DNA of 64,000 nucleotides from JBBIQS01 sp037442205 (GCA_037442205.1 JBBIQS010000036.1:1-64000); one strand, 5' to 3'; numbered from the stretch's first letter, positions 47,123 through 56,761 are shown. Translations and numbers: made by a program. The notes: generated by a model from the sequence alone, not told the origin.

Positions 47123-49231
47123 ATGCGCTCGGTCCTGATCGTCGACGACAACGCTGAGCTCGCCAGCCTCCTGGCCATCGTCGCCGACGCCTACGGTCTG
47201 GCGCCGCGGCTGGCCCACACCGGCAAGGACGCACGCCGCTCGCTCGAGTCGATGGTGCCAGAGGCGGCGCTGGTGGACCTGCTGCTGCCTGACTGCAAGG
47301 GCCAGGACCTGATAGCCGAGCTCTCGGCCCGCGGCGTGGTCTGCATGGCGATGAGCGGCGTCTTCCGCGGCGAGAACTTCGCCAGCGAGGCCATGGCCCG
47401 CGGCGCCCGGGCCTTCGTGGAGAAGCCCTTCGTCGCCCGCGAGGTAATGGCCAAGCTGGTCTACCTTTTGGCCTCGCCCGCCTCGCCGCAGGCGAAGCCC
47501 GGCCCGCCGCCCCCGCCGCCCGAGGCGCTGCGCGAGCTCTCACTCGAGGACGCCCCCGCCGGCGGCGGCGAGGAGGAGTTCCTCGAGGAGCTCGTCCCGT
47601 TCGACCAGCAGACCCGCCGGATCGGTCCGGAGGTCCTCGCCGCAGCCGGCATTTCGCTCCACCGCATTCCCGAGGAGGACCCGTTCCTCGAGGACGCTCC
47701 CTACCTCGACGAAAGCGAAGTCACCGCGCCCATCGGCAAGGCGCTCCTCGACGCCGCCGCCAAGACCGGCCCGTCCTCCGACGATCCGTTCGAGGAGGAC
47801 CGCCAGCAAACGCGCGTCTTCTCCCTGGCGGAGCTGGCCAGGCAGTCGTCGGGGAAAGCGGCGAGCGCCGAGCCGCTCCCCGAGCTCGCCGAGGCGGATC
47901 TCGAACCCCTTCCCCCGCCCCCGCTTTCCGCGAAGCCGGCCCCCGCGGCTGACTCCTCCACGCTGGCGCTGGCGGTCGCGAACGCTGCCGCCGAGCCTCC
48001 CGTCCCCGCACCGCCGCCTCCTCCCGCCGATGCGGTTGCCGAGGCCGACCTCGAAGAGGAGATCATCGCCCCCTCCCTCCAGGCGCCGACGCCTCCGCCC
48101 GCCCCCGCGGAGGCGAGCGCCGCCGACGAGCGAGATCTGGACGAGGGAATCATCGTCCCGTCTCTCATTTCGCCGGCCGGCGCACCGCCTCCCGCTCCGG
48201 CGGAGCCGCCTTCCGCGCCCCCCTCTCCGCTTCGGGCCCCAGCTTCAGCCACCTCGGAGCTGCCGGCGCCTTCGGCCAAGGAGTCAGCGCCCGACGCGAT
48301 CGTCGACACCGCGCCGTCGCGCCAGGCGCGCCGTGAAGGGCTGGCGCTGCCCGAACCGGTCGTGGCCGACTCGACCGGACCCGCGCCGGATCCCGGCGCG
48401 ATGCCAGCCGACGTGGCGCTGCCCTTCTCCGGTCGCAAGGTCTGGCACCCTTCCGCCTCCGGCTCGGCCCAGGAGCCTCGCGGCTCCCAGGGTGCGCCGC
48501 GCTCGGGCAGCCTCGCCAGCACGACCGTCCCGCGCCTGCTGACCGCGCTCTACCAAGGACAGCAGACCGGCGAGCTGCGGCTGCGCCGCGGCGGTGTGCT
48601 CAAGGTGATTGGAGTCGACCGCGGGGTCACGGTCTTCGCCGCCTCCAACGTCGGCGCCGAGCGGCTGGGGCGCTTCGCCCTCCGCGCCGGAAAGCTCGAC
48701 GCCGCCAAGCTGGAGCAGGTGCAGAAGGAGGTCGCCAACTCCTCATCGCGCACCGGGGACGCGATGGTGGCGCTGGGACTGCTCACCGCGGAGGAGCGGC
48801 GGGCGCTGGTCGAGCGGCAGGTGCAGGAGATCGTCTGGAGCACCTTCGACTGGCGCGACGGCGACTACCAGTTCGGGCTGCGCGCCAGCCCGCGTCAGGA
48901 GATGCTGAAGATCTCCCTGGCACCGGCTCCGCTGATCCTCGAGGGCTACAAGCGCGGCTTCACCCTGCTTCGCCTGCGCGAGCTGATGCCGGCCGACCAG
49001 CGGTTCCTGCCCACCGCCGATCCGCCCTATTCGCTCAGCGAGTTGCCACTGTCCGACGGCGAGGCGATGGTGCTGGCGCACGCCGATGGCACCAAGACCG
49101 TCGACGACCTGGTGATCCTCAGCGAGCTCGACGAGCGCTCGGTGCGGGCCGTGCTCTGCGGCCTGTGGCAGCTGGGCATCCTCGAGCCGCGCGCCCAGAC
49201 CGCCAGCCGCTCGCGGGTGGTGCTGGTCTAG
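47123..49231 (+). CDS. Receiver-domain protein with C-terminal DUF4388 (PATAN) domain
   Basis: The protein has 702 residues. The N-terminal receiver (1-120) has VDDN (8-9 acid pair), phospho-acceptor Asp52 in ALVDLLLPD, Ser near 80 and Lys near 102 (FVEKPF). Residues of about 125-430 form a long Pro/Ala/Glu linker with repeats of IIAPSL/IIVPSL type. The C-terminal DUF4388/PATAN domain (about 455-690) begins STTVPRLLTALYQGQQTGELRLRRG and includes WSTFDWRDGDYQF. PATAN domains take part in protein interaction in motility regulators. It is divergent from the MshEN gene and may share its control region. Confidence 0.88.
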   Translation: MRSVLIVDDNAELASLLAIVADAYGLAPRLAHTGKDARRSLESMVPEAALVDLLLPDCKGQDLIAELSARGVVCMAMSGVFRGENFASEAMARGARAFVEKPFVAREVMAKLVYLLASPASPQAKPGPPPPPPEALRELSLEDAPAGGGEEEFLEELVPFDQQTRRIGPEVLAAAGISLHRIPEEDPFLEDAPYLDESEVTAPIGKALLDAAAKTGPSSDDPFEEDRQQTRVFSLAELARQSSGKAASAEPLPELAEADLEPLPPPPLSAKPAPAADSSTLALAVANAAAEPPVPAPPPPPADAVAEADLEEEIIAPSLQAPTPPPAPAEASAADERDLDEGIIVPSLISPAGAPPPAPAEPPSAPPSPLRAPASATSELPAPSAKESAPDAIVDTAPSRQARREGLALPEPVVADSTGPAPDPGAMPADVALPFSGRKVWHPSASGSAQEPRGSQGAPRSGSLASTTVPRLLTALYQGQQTGELRLRRGGVLKVIGVDRGVTVFAASNVGAERLGRFALRAGKLDAAKLEQVQKEVANSSSRTGDAMVALGLLTAEERRALVERQVQEIVWSTFDWRDGDYQFGLRASPRQEMLKISLAPAPLILEGYKRGFTLLRLRELMPADQRFLPTADPPYSLSELPLSDGEAMVLAHADGTKTVDDLVILSELDERSVRAVLCGLWQLGILEPRAQTASRSRVVLV

Positions 49232-49259
49232 GCGACGCCCAGCCCGCCCTGGCGTTCGC

Positions 49260-49808
49260 TTAGCGGGTCGCCGTCTGCAGCGCCTGCTCCAGCCCGGCCT
49301 TGGCGACGGGCTCGACCTCGACCGCCAACCGCTTGCGCAACAGCGCCGGGACCTTGGGCGAGGCGATGGCCGAAAGCGCCTGGGCGGCAGCGATGCGGGT
49401 GTCGGGGACCGGGTGATCGAGGAAGCCGGCCAGCAGGTCGAGCGCATTCGCCCCCTCGACCAACCCCAGCGCCGACACCGCGGCCTTGGCTTCGATCGCC
49501 GCCGGGCCGCGCTCGGCCTTGCCGTGGCGAGCGAGCACCGCGCGCAGTACCGCCGGGGTGGTCGGGCTCTTGGAGAAAGCCAGCGCCCCCACCGCGCGGA
49601 TGCGGTAGAGCGGCACCAGCGACGGGTCCTGGGCCAGCTGCTCCAGCACCTGCTCCCAGCCGGCCCCCAGCGACTCGAGCCGCTCGCGGGTCATCGGGAT
49701 CTCGTAGCCGCGCAGCGCATCGAGCACCGCCTGCCGGCTCGGCTGCCCGAGCGCCGGAACGGAGACCAACAGAGAGAGGATGGCGAAGGAAAGGTTCACG
49801 CGGTTCAT
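49260..49808 (-). CDS. Exported HEAT-repeat-like protein
   Basis: The protein has 182 residues from the ATG at 49808, 5 bases after the stop of the protease gene, so the pair is probably one operon. The signal peptide is LSFAILSLLVSVPALGQ. The rest is an array of short helical pairs of HEAT type (LYRIRAVGALAFSKSP, IEAKAAVSALGLVEGANALDLLAGFLDHPVPDTRIAAAQAL). Such proteins bind other proteins. A role as inhibitor, chaperone or partner of the adjacent protease is possible but only inferred from position. Confidence 0.8.
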   Translation of the reverse strand: MNRVNLSFAILSLLVSVPALGQPSRQAVLDALRGYEIPMTRERLESLGAGWEQVLEQLAQDPSLVPLYRIRAVGALAFSKSPTTPAVLRAVLARHGKAERGPAAIEAKAAVSALGLVEGANALDLLAGFLDHPVPDTRIAAAQALSAIASPKVPALLRKRLAVEVEPVAKAGLEQALQTATR

Positions 49809-49813
49809 GGTCG

Positions 49814-51592
49814 CTACTCCACCAAGGTGTTGTTGCGCATCACGAAGCCCTGCCCCTGGGACAGGTCCTCGCCGCCCTGCTCGTTCCAGTACATGAGGTT
49901 CGAGCTGCTGGTGGTGGTGTCGTCGAGCAGATCCTGGTGCGTCGGGTCGTTGCCCCCTTGGCCGTTCTGCTCGACGTTGTGCCACAGCCCCAGGTAGTGG
50001 CCCGACTCGTGGCTCATCACGTTGCCGATGATGCTGCTGCCGTCCATGGTGAAGGCGCAGTAGGCCTCGAAGGTCACCACCACTCCGCTGTGCACCGTCC
50101 CCGGGGTGAGCGAGCCGGGAATCCCGCCCGACACCCCCAGCAGCGCGAACGAGGTGCTGCCGCCGCTCAGGCTGCGCACCAGGAACACGTTCACCGCGTG
50201 CTCATTGTGCCCGGCCGAGGCCGAGAACAGCGGATCCAGCGCCCCGGGCTGGGTGCCGTCGATGCTCTGCAGATCGGTGCGGTTCAGATCGAAGTAGTTG
50301 ATGGTCCCCAGGGTGATGCCGGCCTTGGCGTAGATGCGCCGCATGGTGGCGATGTCCCGGGACAGGATCGACGGGGCGGTATTGGCGGACATCGTCGTTC
50401 CCGAGCTGCAGGCGTGCCCGCGCATCGGAAGGATGTGGATGTTGAGGTTGAGCGTTCCCGACGAGACCCTGGCCCCGGGCGCCAGCTTGTAAACCAGCTG
50501 GATCCCGGGGATGCCGGGGATCGCCGCCCCAGTGCTGGAGCTGAAGATGCCGGTGCCGAAGGTGTAAGCCCCGCCGTGGATGAGCGGGTACTTGTTGGTC
50601 ATCGGGACCATCATGGTGTTGATCGCGTTCTGCGGATCCAGGCGGACGTGGACCCGCGGGTCCCAGGGATCGAGCCCGATGCTGGCCTCCTGGTTCCCGC
50701 TGGGATCGGTCAGGCTGGTGACCACCGGCATGTTCGCGGCGGAGGAGGTGGTGGTGACGATCGAAAACGAGACCGCGTTGTCCGGCACCGGGACCACCGA
50801 CTTGTAGATCGCCGGGTAGCTCGACAGGTCCCAGGTGGTCATCCCCGAGGGCGGCAGGCAGGCCTTGGTGGCGTGGGAGGTGGAGTTGGGCATCGGCTCC
50901 TGCGAGCCGACGCAGCTCAGCCCGTTGGAGCAGCCGTCGTCGCTGGCGCAGGCCTGGCTGCAGACGCCCAGGTGGCAGTAGCCGCTGCGGCAGCCGGCGT
51001 TGCCGGCGCAGGCCGCCCCCAGCTCCAGCTTGCCGTCGTTGTTGGGAGAGCAGACCTCGCGCACGTCGGTGCGCACCCCGTTCTGCTCTGCTCCGCGCCA
51101 GATGCACGACCATCCGCCCTGGCAGTCGGCGGTGCGGGCGCAGGTGTCGCTGCACAGCTGCTCGGGCAGCAGGCAGACCCCCGAGGCGCAGTTGACGTCG
51201 CGGTTGCAGCGGGTGGCGGTGGCCTGCTCGCACTGGCCGGAGCCCTGGTTGCACTTGAAGCCGGGGCCGCAGTCGTCGCCGCTGGCGCACTTGGGCACGC
51301 AGACGCCGTTGAAGCACTGGTAGTCGCTGCCGCGGCACTGCTCGGGCCCGCTGCAGGACTGGTAGCAGGCCTGGGTCCCCTGGAAGCTGCCGCAGCTGCT
51401 GCCGCCGGGGCAGGAGTTGCAGTCGAGCCCGCGGCAGTAGCCGCCGCCGGGGAAGGTGGCGGCGCAGCTTCCGGACTGGCAGTCGGCGTCGGCGGCGCAG
51501 GCCCCGCCGATGGCCACCGAGCCGCCCGAGCCGCAGCCGGCGGCGAGCAACAGACAGACAATTCCAAGGGTTCCTGGAGCCGAACGAATCAT
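49814..51592 (-). CDS. Metzincin-type lipoprotein protease with Cys-rich N-terminal region
   Basis: The protein has 592 residues with a lipobox AAGC (Cys20). Residues of about 30-260 hold some 32 cysteines in Dickkopf/EGF-like blocks (ADCQSGSC, PEQCRGSDYQC, GDDCGPGFKC). A beta-sandwich-like middle part follows. The C-terminal domain carries the zinc site HESGHYLGLWH (528-538), which fits HExxHxxGxxH, and a Met-turn SNLMYW with Met567. These two features define metzincins; the spacing and sequence resemble pappalysin-type (M43) enzymes. It should be a cell-surface zinc protease. The start is ATG. The catalytic Glu529 and the three His are all present. Confidence 0.88.
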   Translation of the reverse strand: MIRSAPGTLGIVCLLLAAGCGSGGSVAIGGACAADADCQSGSCAATFPGGGYCRGLDCNSCPGGSSCGSFQGTQACYQSCSGPEQCRGSDYQCFNGVCVPKCASGDDCGPGFKCNQGSGQCEQATATRCNRDVNCASGVCLLPEQLCSDTCARTADCQGGWSCIWRGAEQNGVRTDVREVCSPNNDGKLELGAACAGNAGCRSGYCHLGVCSQACASDDGCSNGLSCVGSQEPMPNSTSHATKACLPPSGMTTWDLSSYPAIYKSVVPVPDNAVSFSIVTTTSSAANMPVVTSLTDPSGNQEASIGLDPWDPRVHVRLDPQNAINTMMVPMTNKYPLIHGGAYTFGTGIFSSSTGAAIPGIPGIQLVYKLAPGARVSSGTLNLNIHILPMRGHACSSGTTMSANTAPSILSRDIATMRRIYAKAGITLGTINYFDLNRTDLQSIDGTQPGALDPLFSASAGHNEHAVNVFLVRSLSGGSTSFALLGVSGGIPGSLTPGTVHSGVVVTFEAYCAFTMDGSSIIGNVMSHESGHYLGLWHNVEQNGQGGNDPTHQDLLDDTTTSSSNLMYWNEQGGEDLSQGQGFVMRNNTLVE

Positions 51593-51689
51593 GAGATGTG
51601 AGCCTCGGAGGTGCGGCGCTCGCTCTCGGTTGAGGGGGCCCGAGCGACCGAACGGTGGCCGGCAGTCTAGCCGACCGGCCGGGAGGGCT

Positions 51690-53348
51690 TCAAACCGCCA
51701 CTTCTTCGATGGCCGCCAGGGCGTACTGGGCGGCGCGGGCCAGCACCGCCGGGTCGGAGGGCATGTCCGGGAAGTGGCCCAGCAGCGGCGCCGCCCAGCC
51801 GCGGGCCTCGCGCCCGGTGCTCACCGCGTTGCGGTAGGCGCGCCGGGCCTCGGCCAGATCGCCCCGCCGCTCAGCCAGCCGACCGAGGAAGTAGTGCGCC
51901 AGGGCCAGGTTGGGGTCGAGGAAGATCGCCCGCCCCAGCTCCTGCGCCGCCTCCTCGGCCAGCGCCGGATCGCCGGCCTCGAAGCAGGCGATCCCCAGGA
52001 ACAGGTGAGGCTCGGCGCACAGCGGCTCGGCGGCCAGCGCCAGCTCGTAGGCCTCGCGCGCCTCCAGGGGCCGGCTCATGACGGTCAGCACGTTGCCCAA
52101 GGTCACGAGCAGAGCGAGGTTGCCCGGCGAGGTCTCGAGCGACTGGCGCAACAGCTTGAGGGCGGCCTCGAACTCGCCCTGCTCCAGCAGCGCCGCCGCC
52201 GCCTTGATGGGATCGACCTCGGGCCCCTCGGGCAGCGCCAGCGCGAGCTGGGGCGCGTTCGCCGCCGGCCGGGCTTCGCTCACCCGCGGAAGAGTGCCGG
52301 GCAGCGGCGTCGGCACGGTGACCGGGGCAGCGACCGGGCGCGGGCCCTCCGCCGGAACCCGCGGCAGCGTCCCGGGCAGCGGCGTGGGGGCGTTGGGCGC
52401 CGGCGGGCGCGGCGCCGGCTCCTCCGCTCCACGCGCCTTGCGGGCCGCCACCGCCTCCCGCAGCCGCTCGATCGCCTGGTCCACCCGCGGCTTGACCGCC
52501 CGCATCTTGGGCGCCACCGGACGCCGATAGAGGAACGAGCCCTCGACCTCGGTCAGCTCGAAGTCGCTGCTGATCCGATAGAGCGACTCCGAGTAGCCCA
52601 GGCACAGGTAGCCGCCCTCGACCAGCCGATCGAAGAACCGGCCGATCACCTTGGCGGTGGTCGGGCCGTCGAAGTAGATGATCACGTTGCGGCACAGCAC
52701 CACGTCCCACAGCCCGCCCGACTTCGGCACCGGGAAGGCCACGTCGGCCAGGTTGTGGGTGGCGAAGCGGATGTACGAGCGCAGCCCCTCGTTGGCCTGG
52801 TACTCCTCGCCCTCGCGCACGAAGAAGCGCTCGATCATCTCTGCCGGGACGGTGGCCAGCCGCCGGGTGGCGAACCGGCCCTGCCGCGCCCGGTCCACCG
52901 CCTCGGGATTGACGTCGGTGGCCAGCAGCTCCAGCCCCTCCGGCTCGACCTTGAGGTCGGCGGCGAGCATCGCCAGCGAATAGGGCTCCTCGCCAGTGGC
53001 GCAGCCAGCAGACCAGACCCGCAGCGGCCGCATCTCGCGCCGCGCCCGCGCCAGCATCTGCGGGAAGACCTGCGCCCGCAGCGCCTTGAACTGGTTGCTG
53101 TCCCGGAAGAACTCGGTCTTTCCCACCGTGACCAGCGGCAGCAGCGCCCGCAGCTCCTGGGCCGCCCCCGACTCCAGCCGCTCGACGAAGGCCAGGGCGT
53201 CGCGCTCCCCCAGCGCCTCCATCCGCGCGGCGATCGCCAGCCGCAGCCCGGCCTCCCCTTCCTTCGCCGGGCGCAGCCCGACCCTGGCCAGCAGCAGCCG
53301 GGACAGCCGCTGGATGGCGGCATCGGGGACCGAGACCCGCAGGCTCAT
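51690..53348 (-). CDS. frzF: FrzF: CheR-type methyltransferase with C-terminal TPR domain
   Basis: Methylates glutamates of the FrzCD receptor using SAM. The ATG at 53348 overlaps the frzG stop (ATGA) and gives 552 residues. The CheR part (1-275) has VGKTEFFRDSNQF, the SAM motif SAGCATGEEPYSLAM, LLATDVNPEAVDRAR and CRNVIIYFD. A Pro-rich linker with PTPLPGTLPRV repeated twice follows (about 300-370). The C-terminal part (380-540) holds three to four TPR units (ALLEQGEFEAALKLLRQSL, NLALAHYFLGRLAERRGD). CheR plus TPR at the end of this gene order matches FrzF of Myxococcus xanthus. Confidence 0.9.
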   Translation of the reverse strand: MSLRVSVPDAAIQRLSRLLLARVGLRPAKEGEAGLRLAIAARMEALGERDALAFVERLESGAAQELRALLPLVTVGKTEFFRDSNQFKALRAQVFPQMLARARREMRPLRVWSAGCATGEEPYSLAMLAADLKVEPEGLELLATDVNPEAVDRARQGRFATRRLATVPAEMIERFFVREGEEYQANEGLRSYIRFATHNLADVAFPVPKSGGLWDVVLCRNVIIYFDGPTTAKVIGRFFDRLVEGGYLCLGYSESLYRISSDFELTEVEGSFLYRRPVAPKMRAVKPRVDQAIERLREAVAARKARGAEEPAPRPPAPNAPTPLPGTLPRVPAEGPRPVAAPVTVPTPLPGTLPRVSEARPAANAPQLALALPEGPEVDPIKAAAALLEQGEFEAALKLLRQSLETSPGNLALLVTLGNVLTVMSRPLEAREAYELALAAEPLCAEPHLFLGIACFEAGDPALAEEAAQELGRAIFLDPNLALAHYFLGRLAERRGDLAEARRAYRNAVSTGREARGWAAPLLGHFPDMPSDPAVLARAAQYALAAIEEVAV

Positions 53349-54391
53349 GCCCGCCCCCGCAGCCAGAGCGCGTTCAGCTCCCGCACCCGCTCGTCGATGG
53401 CGTCGGGCAGCTCCTCGAGCGGGAAGACCGCCTCCACCGCCCCGGCCTCCACCGCCGCCTTGGGCATGCCGTAGACCACCGAGCTCGACTCGTCCTGGGC
53501 CAGCGTCCGCCCGCCGGCGCCGCGCACCGCCAGCAGCCCGTCGGCCCCGTCGCGGCCCATCCCGGTCAGCACCACTCCCACCACCCGTGGCCCGTAGCGG
53601 TGGGCCAGCGAGTCGAACATCACCGTGGCCGAGGGCCGGAAGCCCCCGACCGCTGGCCCGCGGTCGAGCTCGATCTGGTCGTCGCCGCACACCTTCAGGT
53701 GGGCGCCGGTGGGGGCGACCAGCACCACTCCCGGGCGCAGCGGCTGGCGGTCCTGGGCCTCGAGGACCTCCAGCCCCGACTCGCCCGCCAGCCAGGAGGC
53801 GAGCCCGGTCGAGAAGCCGTCGGAGATGTGCTGCACCACCACCATCGGCGCCGGCAGATCGCGCGGCAGATCGCGAAGCAGGTTGGCCAGGGCGCGCGGC
53901 CCGCCGAGCGAGGCGGCGATGCCCACCACCGGCGGCCCGCCCAGGCCGGTCTTCACCGGGCGCTTCTTGGCGTGGCGCCCGCGAACGTGCTGGATGACCC
54001 GCACCCCGCGCAATAGCTTGAGCCGGCGGGCGAGCTGCTGGCGGAAGTCGGCCTCCTCCCCGAAGGCGGGCAGGGCCAGCACGTCCAGCGCCCCCATCGA
54101 CAGCGCCTCGAATCCGGCGGCGCTGTTCTGGCTGTCCGCCAGCACCAGGATCGGGGTCGGCCGGTACGCCATGATGTCTTCGATAGCGGAGAAACCGGCG
54201 CGTTCCGGAAGGCCGGCGTCCACCACCACGACCTCGGGCTGGGCCTCCTGGCAGGCGGCCACGATTTCGGTGGAGGCCTCCGAGGCATCGACCACCGCGA
54301 GGCCGGCCGAGCGCAGCGCGCCGCTGAGCAGCCGGCGCACCTCGCCGCCGGCGACGATCAGGACTCGGATGGAATGGCCGGACGGAGACAT
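53345..54391 (-). CDS. frzG: FrzG: CheB-type methylesterase with degenerate receiver
   Basis: Removes methyl groups from the receptor. The protein has 348 residues. The C-terminal esterase domain has the Ser161 (ASLGG), His188 (QHIS), Asp281 (GMGRDGADG) triad. The N-terminal receiver-like domain keeps the acceptor position Asp58, but the acidic pair that binds Mg2+ is missing: the first strand reads VLIVAGGE where VLIVDDS is expected. Phosphorylation control is therefore probably lost. The start is ATG, with 50 bases to the frzE stop. It is translationally coupled to frzF by a 4-base overlap. Confidence 0.9.
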   Translation of the reverse strand: MSPSGHSIRVLIVAGGEVRRLLSGALRSAGLAVVDASEASTEIVAACQEAQPEVVVVDAGLPERAGFSAIEDIMAYRPTPILVLADSQNSAAGFEALSMGALDVLALPAFGEEADFRQQLARRLKLLRGVRVIQHVRGRHAKKRPVKTGLGGPPVVGIAASLGGPRALANLLRDLPRDLPAPMVVVQHISDGFSTGLASWLAGESGLEVLEAQDRQPLRPGVVLVAPTGAHLKVCGDDQIELDRGPAVGGFRPSATVMFDSLAHRYGPRVVGVVLTGMGRDGADGLLAVRGAGGRTLAQDESSSVVYGMPKAAVEAGAVEAVFPLEELPDAIDERVRELNALWLRGRA

Positions 54392-54441
54392 TGCGCGGTG
54401 CCGAAGGCCACTCTAGCGAACCGCGCCCGCCCCGGAAAGCT

Positions 54442-56730
54442 CTACCCGACCAACTGGCCGAGCGTCTGGCTGAGCGCTTCGGTCGAGAGCTCGCCCTTCA
54501 CCAGGTAGGCGTTGGCGCCGGCGTCGAGTCCGCGGCGCTTGTCCTCGGGCGAAGCCAGCGAGCTGAGGATGACGATCGGGATGCGGCTGGTCGCCGGATC
54601 GGTCTTGATCCGGCGGGTCATCTCGATGCCGTCCATCTTCGGCATCTGGATGTCGGAGAGGATGAGGTCGTAGGTCTGCAGCGCCACCTTGGACAGCCCG
54701 TCCTCGCCGTCGCAGGCTTCGTCGACCTGGTGGCCCAGCGCGCGCACCAGCGCAGATTCGGTGGCGCGGGCGATGGGTGAATCGTCGACCAGGAGGACGC
54801 GCAGCCGCCGCTCCTGCCCGGCGCCGGCCTGGGCCCGGCCGGCGGTCTTGCGGATCTGCATCATGAGATCCGGCACGTGCAGCAGCACCGCCACCCGGCC
54901 GTCCTCGAGGGCGGCGGCGCCGGCGACGCAGGGAGCGCCCTTGAGGAACTCGCCGCCGCAGGGCTTGACCGCCACCTCGCGCTCGCCGATGAAGCCGTCG
55001 ACGGTGAACGCCGCCCGGTCCTCGCCGTGCTCGACGAAGATGCACTGCGGCGCCTCGTGCTTGCCGCCGGCCAGCCGCAGCAGCGGCGCCAGCTCGACCA
55101 GGGTGGTGGCCCGCCCGCGGAAGGTCACCGCCTGACGGCCGGCGACCAGCATCTTGTCCTGCGGGCGCACCCTCCCCACCGCCTGGACGTCCGAGGCCGG
55201 GACGCCGTAGACGTCCTTGCCCAGCCGCACCAGCAGCACCCGCATCAGCGCCATCGACTGCGGCAGCCGCAGGCTGATGCGCGTCCCCTTCCCCGGCTTG
55301 CTGGCGATGCTCACCGAGCCGCCCAGGGCCTCGACCTTCTTCTTGACCACCGCCATCCCCACCCCGCGGCCGGAGAGCTCGGTGACCTCTTCCTTGGTGG
55401 AGAAGCCGGGCAGGAAGATCAGGTCCATCACCTCGCGCTCGGTGAGCGCGGCGGCGTGGGCGGCCGGCAGCAGCCCGCTCGACACCGCCTTCTGGCGGAC
55501 CTTGGCCGGGTCGATTCCCTTGCCGTCGTCCTCGACCTCCACCGCCAGCATCCCGCCGTCGGCGCGGACCCCGATCCCGATCCGGCCCTTGCGCGGCTTG
55601 CCGGCCTGCTCGCGGGTCTCGGGGGCCTCGATGCCGTGGTCCACCGAGTTGCGCAGCAGGTGGACCATCGCGTCGCGCACCTCGCCCAGCACGTTGCGAT
55701 CGACGCCCACCTCGGCGTTGGCGATCGCCAGCTCGACCTCCTTGCTCTGGTCGCGGGCGATGTCGCGCACCGCGCGCGGAAAGGCGGTGAACACCGTGGA
55801 CAGCGGCACCAGCCGGGCCTCGGCCACCTGCTCGGCCAGGCGATCGAGGTGGCCGCGCAGGGCGTTGACCCCGTCGGAGTTCTTGCGCACGAAGCGGAAG
55901 ATGTCGTCGCGCAGCAGGTGCAGGTCGGCCTCGAGCAGCCCCAATCCAGCCTGCTGATCCGGCAGGCGCGCCGAGACCAGATCCGCCAGGCCCAGGAAGC
56001 GGTCGCCGATGCGGTTGAAGCGCTGCACCAGCAGGCTCAGCTCGTGGGAGCGCAGGTGGGCCCGAGCGCCCTCGACCAGAAGGTCGCCGGCCAGCGCGCC
56101 CAGCAGGTCGAGCACCTCCACCGCCACGCGGATCGAGCGGGCGTCGGCCTTGGGCGGCTCGGCGGCCGGCTTCTCCTCGGGCGGCCTCTCCTCGGCCGCC
56201 TTCTTCTCCGGCGGCCTGGCCTCGGGCTTCTTCTCCTCCGGCTTCTTGTCGGCGGCGGGCTTGTCGGGAGCGAAGCGCGACTTGGGCAGCGCGGCGCTGG
56301 GCGAGGCCATCGCGGCCACCGGCTTGCGGCCGGACAGCTCGCTCAGGCCGGCGGCCTTGAGCAGGCTTTCCACCATCTTGGCGCTGGCCGGGTGCGGCTT
56401 GTCGGCCAGGTCCAGCTGCTCCAGCAGCTCGCCGATCAGGTCGCAGGCCTGCAGCAGCTGGTCAGTGGCGACGTGGAGGCTGGAGCGGCCCTCGCGGGTG
56501 GACTTGAGGAGATCCTCGGCGGCGTGGGCCAGCTCGCCGATGCGCGGCAAGGACAGCATCCGCGCCTCGCCCTTCATGGTGTGCAGCTCGCGCGCGACGT
56601 CCTCGGCCGGGGCCTCGGCCTTGGGGTCCTTCTCCAGGGCGAGCAGCGCCAGCCCGATCTTCTCGAGCCGGTCGGCCGTCACCTCCTTGAACTTGGAGAG
56701 CAGCGATCTTCGCAGCGCTTCGGTGTCCAT
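54442..56730 (-). CDS. frzE: FrzE: hybrid CheA kinase with C-terminal receiver
   Basis: Central kinase of the Frz pathway, 762 residues. The HPt domain has His50 in ARELHTMKGEARM. Residues 140-200 are a Lys/Pro/Glu-rich linker. A dimer domain follows, then the ATPase domain with LLRNSVDHGIEAPE (N-box), VEDDGKGID (G1) and GRGVGMAVVKKKVEALGG (G2). A CheW-like coupling domain comes next (about 490-620). The receiver (640-762) has VDDS and acceptor Asp693 in LILSDIQMPKMDG. CheA fused to a receiver is the FrzE arrangement. All kinase motifs look intact. The start is ATG. Confidence 0.93.
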   Translation of the reverse strand: MDTEALRRSLLSKFKEVTADRLEKIGLALLALEKDPKAEAPAEDVARELHTMKGEARMLSLPRIGELAHAAEDLLKSTREGRSSLHVATDQLLQACDLIGELLEQLDLADKPHPASAKMVESLLKAAGLSELSGRKPVAAMASPSAALPKSRFAPDKPAADKKPEEKKPEARPPEKKAAEERPPEEKPAAEPPKADARSIRVAVEVLDLLGALAGDLLVEGARAHLRSHELSLLVQRFNRIGDRFLGLADLVSARLPDQQAGLGLLEADLHLLRDDIFRFVRKNSDGVNALRGHLDRLAEQVAEARLVPLSTVFTAFPRAVRDIARDQSKEVELAIANAEVGVDRNVLGEVRDAMVHLLRNSVDHGIEAPETREQAGKPRKGRIGIGVRADGGMLAVEVEDDGKGIDPAKVRQKAVSSGLLPAAHAAALTEREVMDLIFLPGFSTKEEVTELSGRGVGMAVVKKKVEALGGSVSIASKPGKGTRISLRLPQSMALMRVLLVRLGKDVYGVPASDVQAVGRVRPQDKMLVAGRQAVTFRGRATTLVELAPLLRLAGGKHEAPQCIFVEHGEDRAAFTVDGFIGEREVAVKPCGGEFLKGAPCVAGAAALEDGRVAVLLHVPDLMMQIRKTAGRAQAGAGQERRLRVLLVDDSPIARATESALVRALGHQVDEACDGEDGLSKVALQTYDLILSDIQMPKMDGIEMTRRIKTDPATSRIPIVILSSLASPEDKRRGLDAGANAYLVKGELSTEALSQTLGQLVG

Positions 56731-56761
56731 GCGCGAGCCTGTGGCCCTCGGAGCCTGCGAA

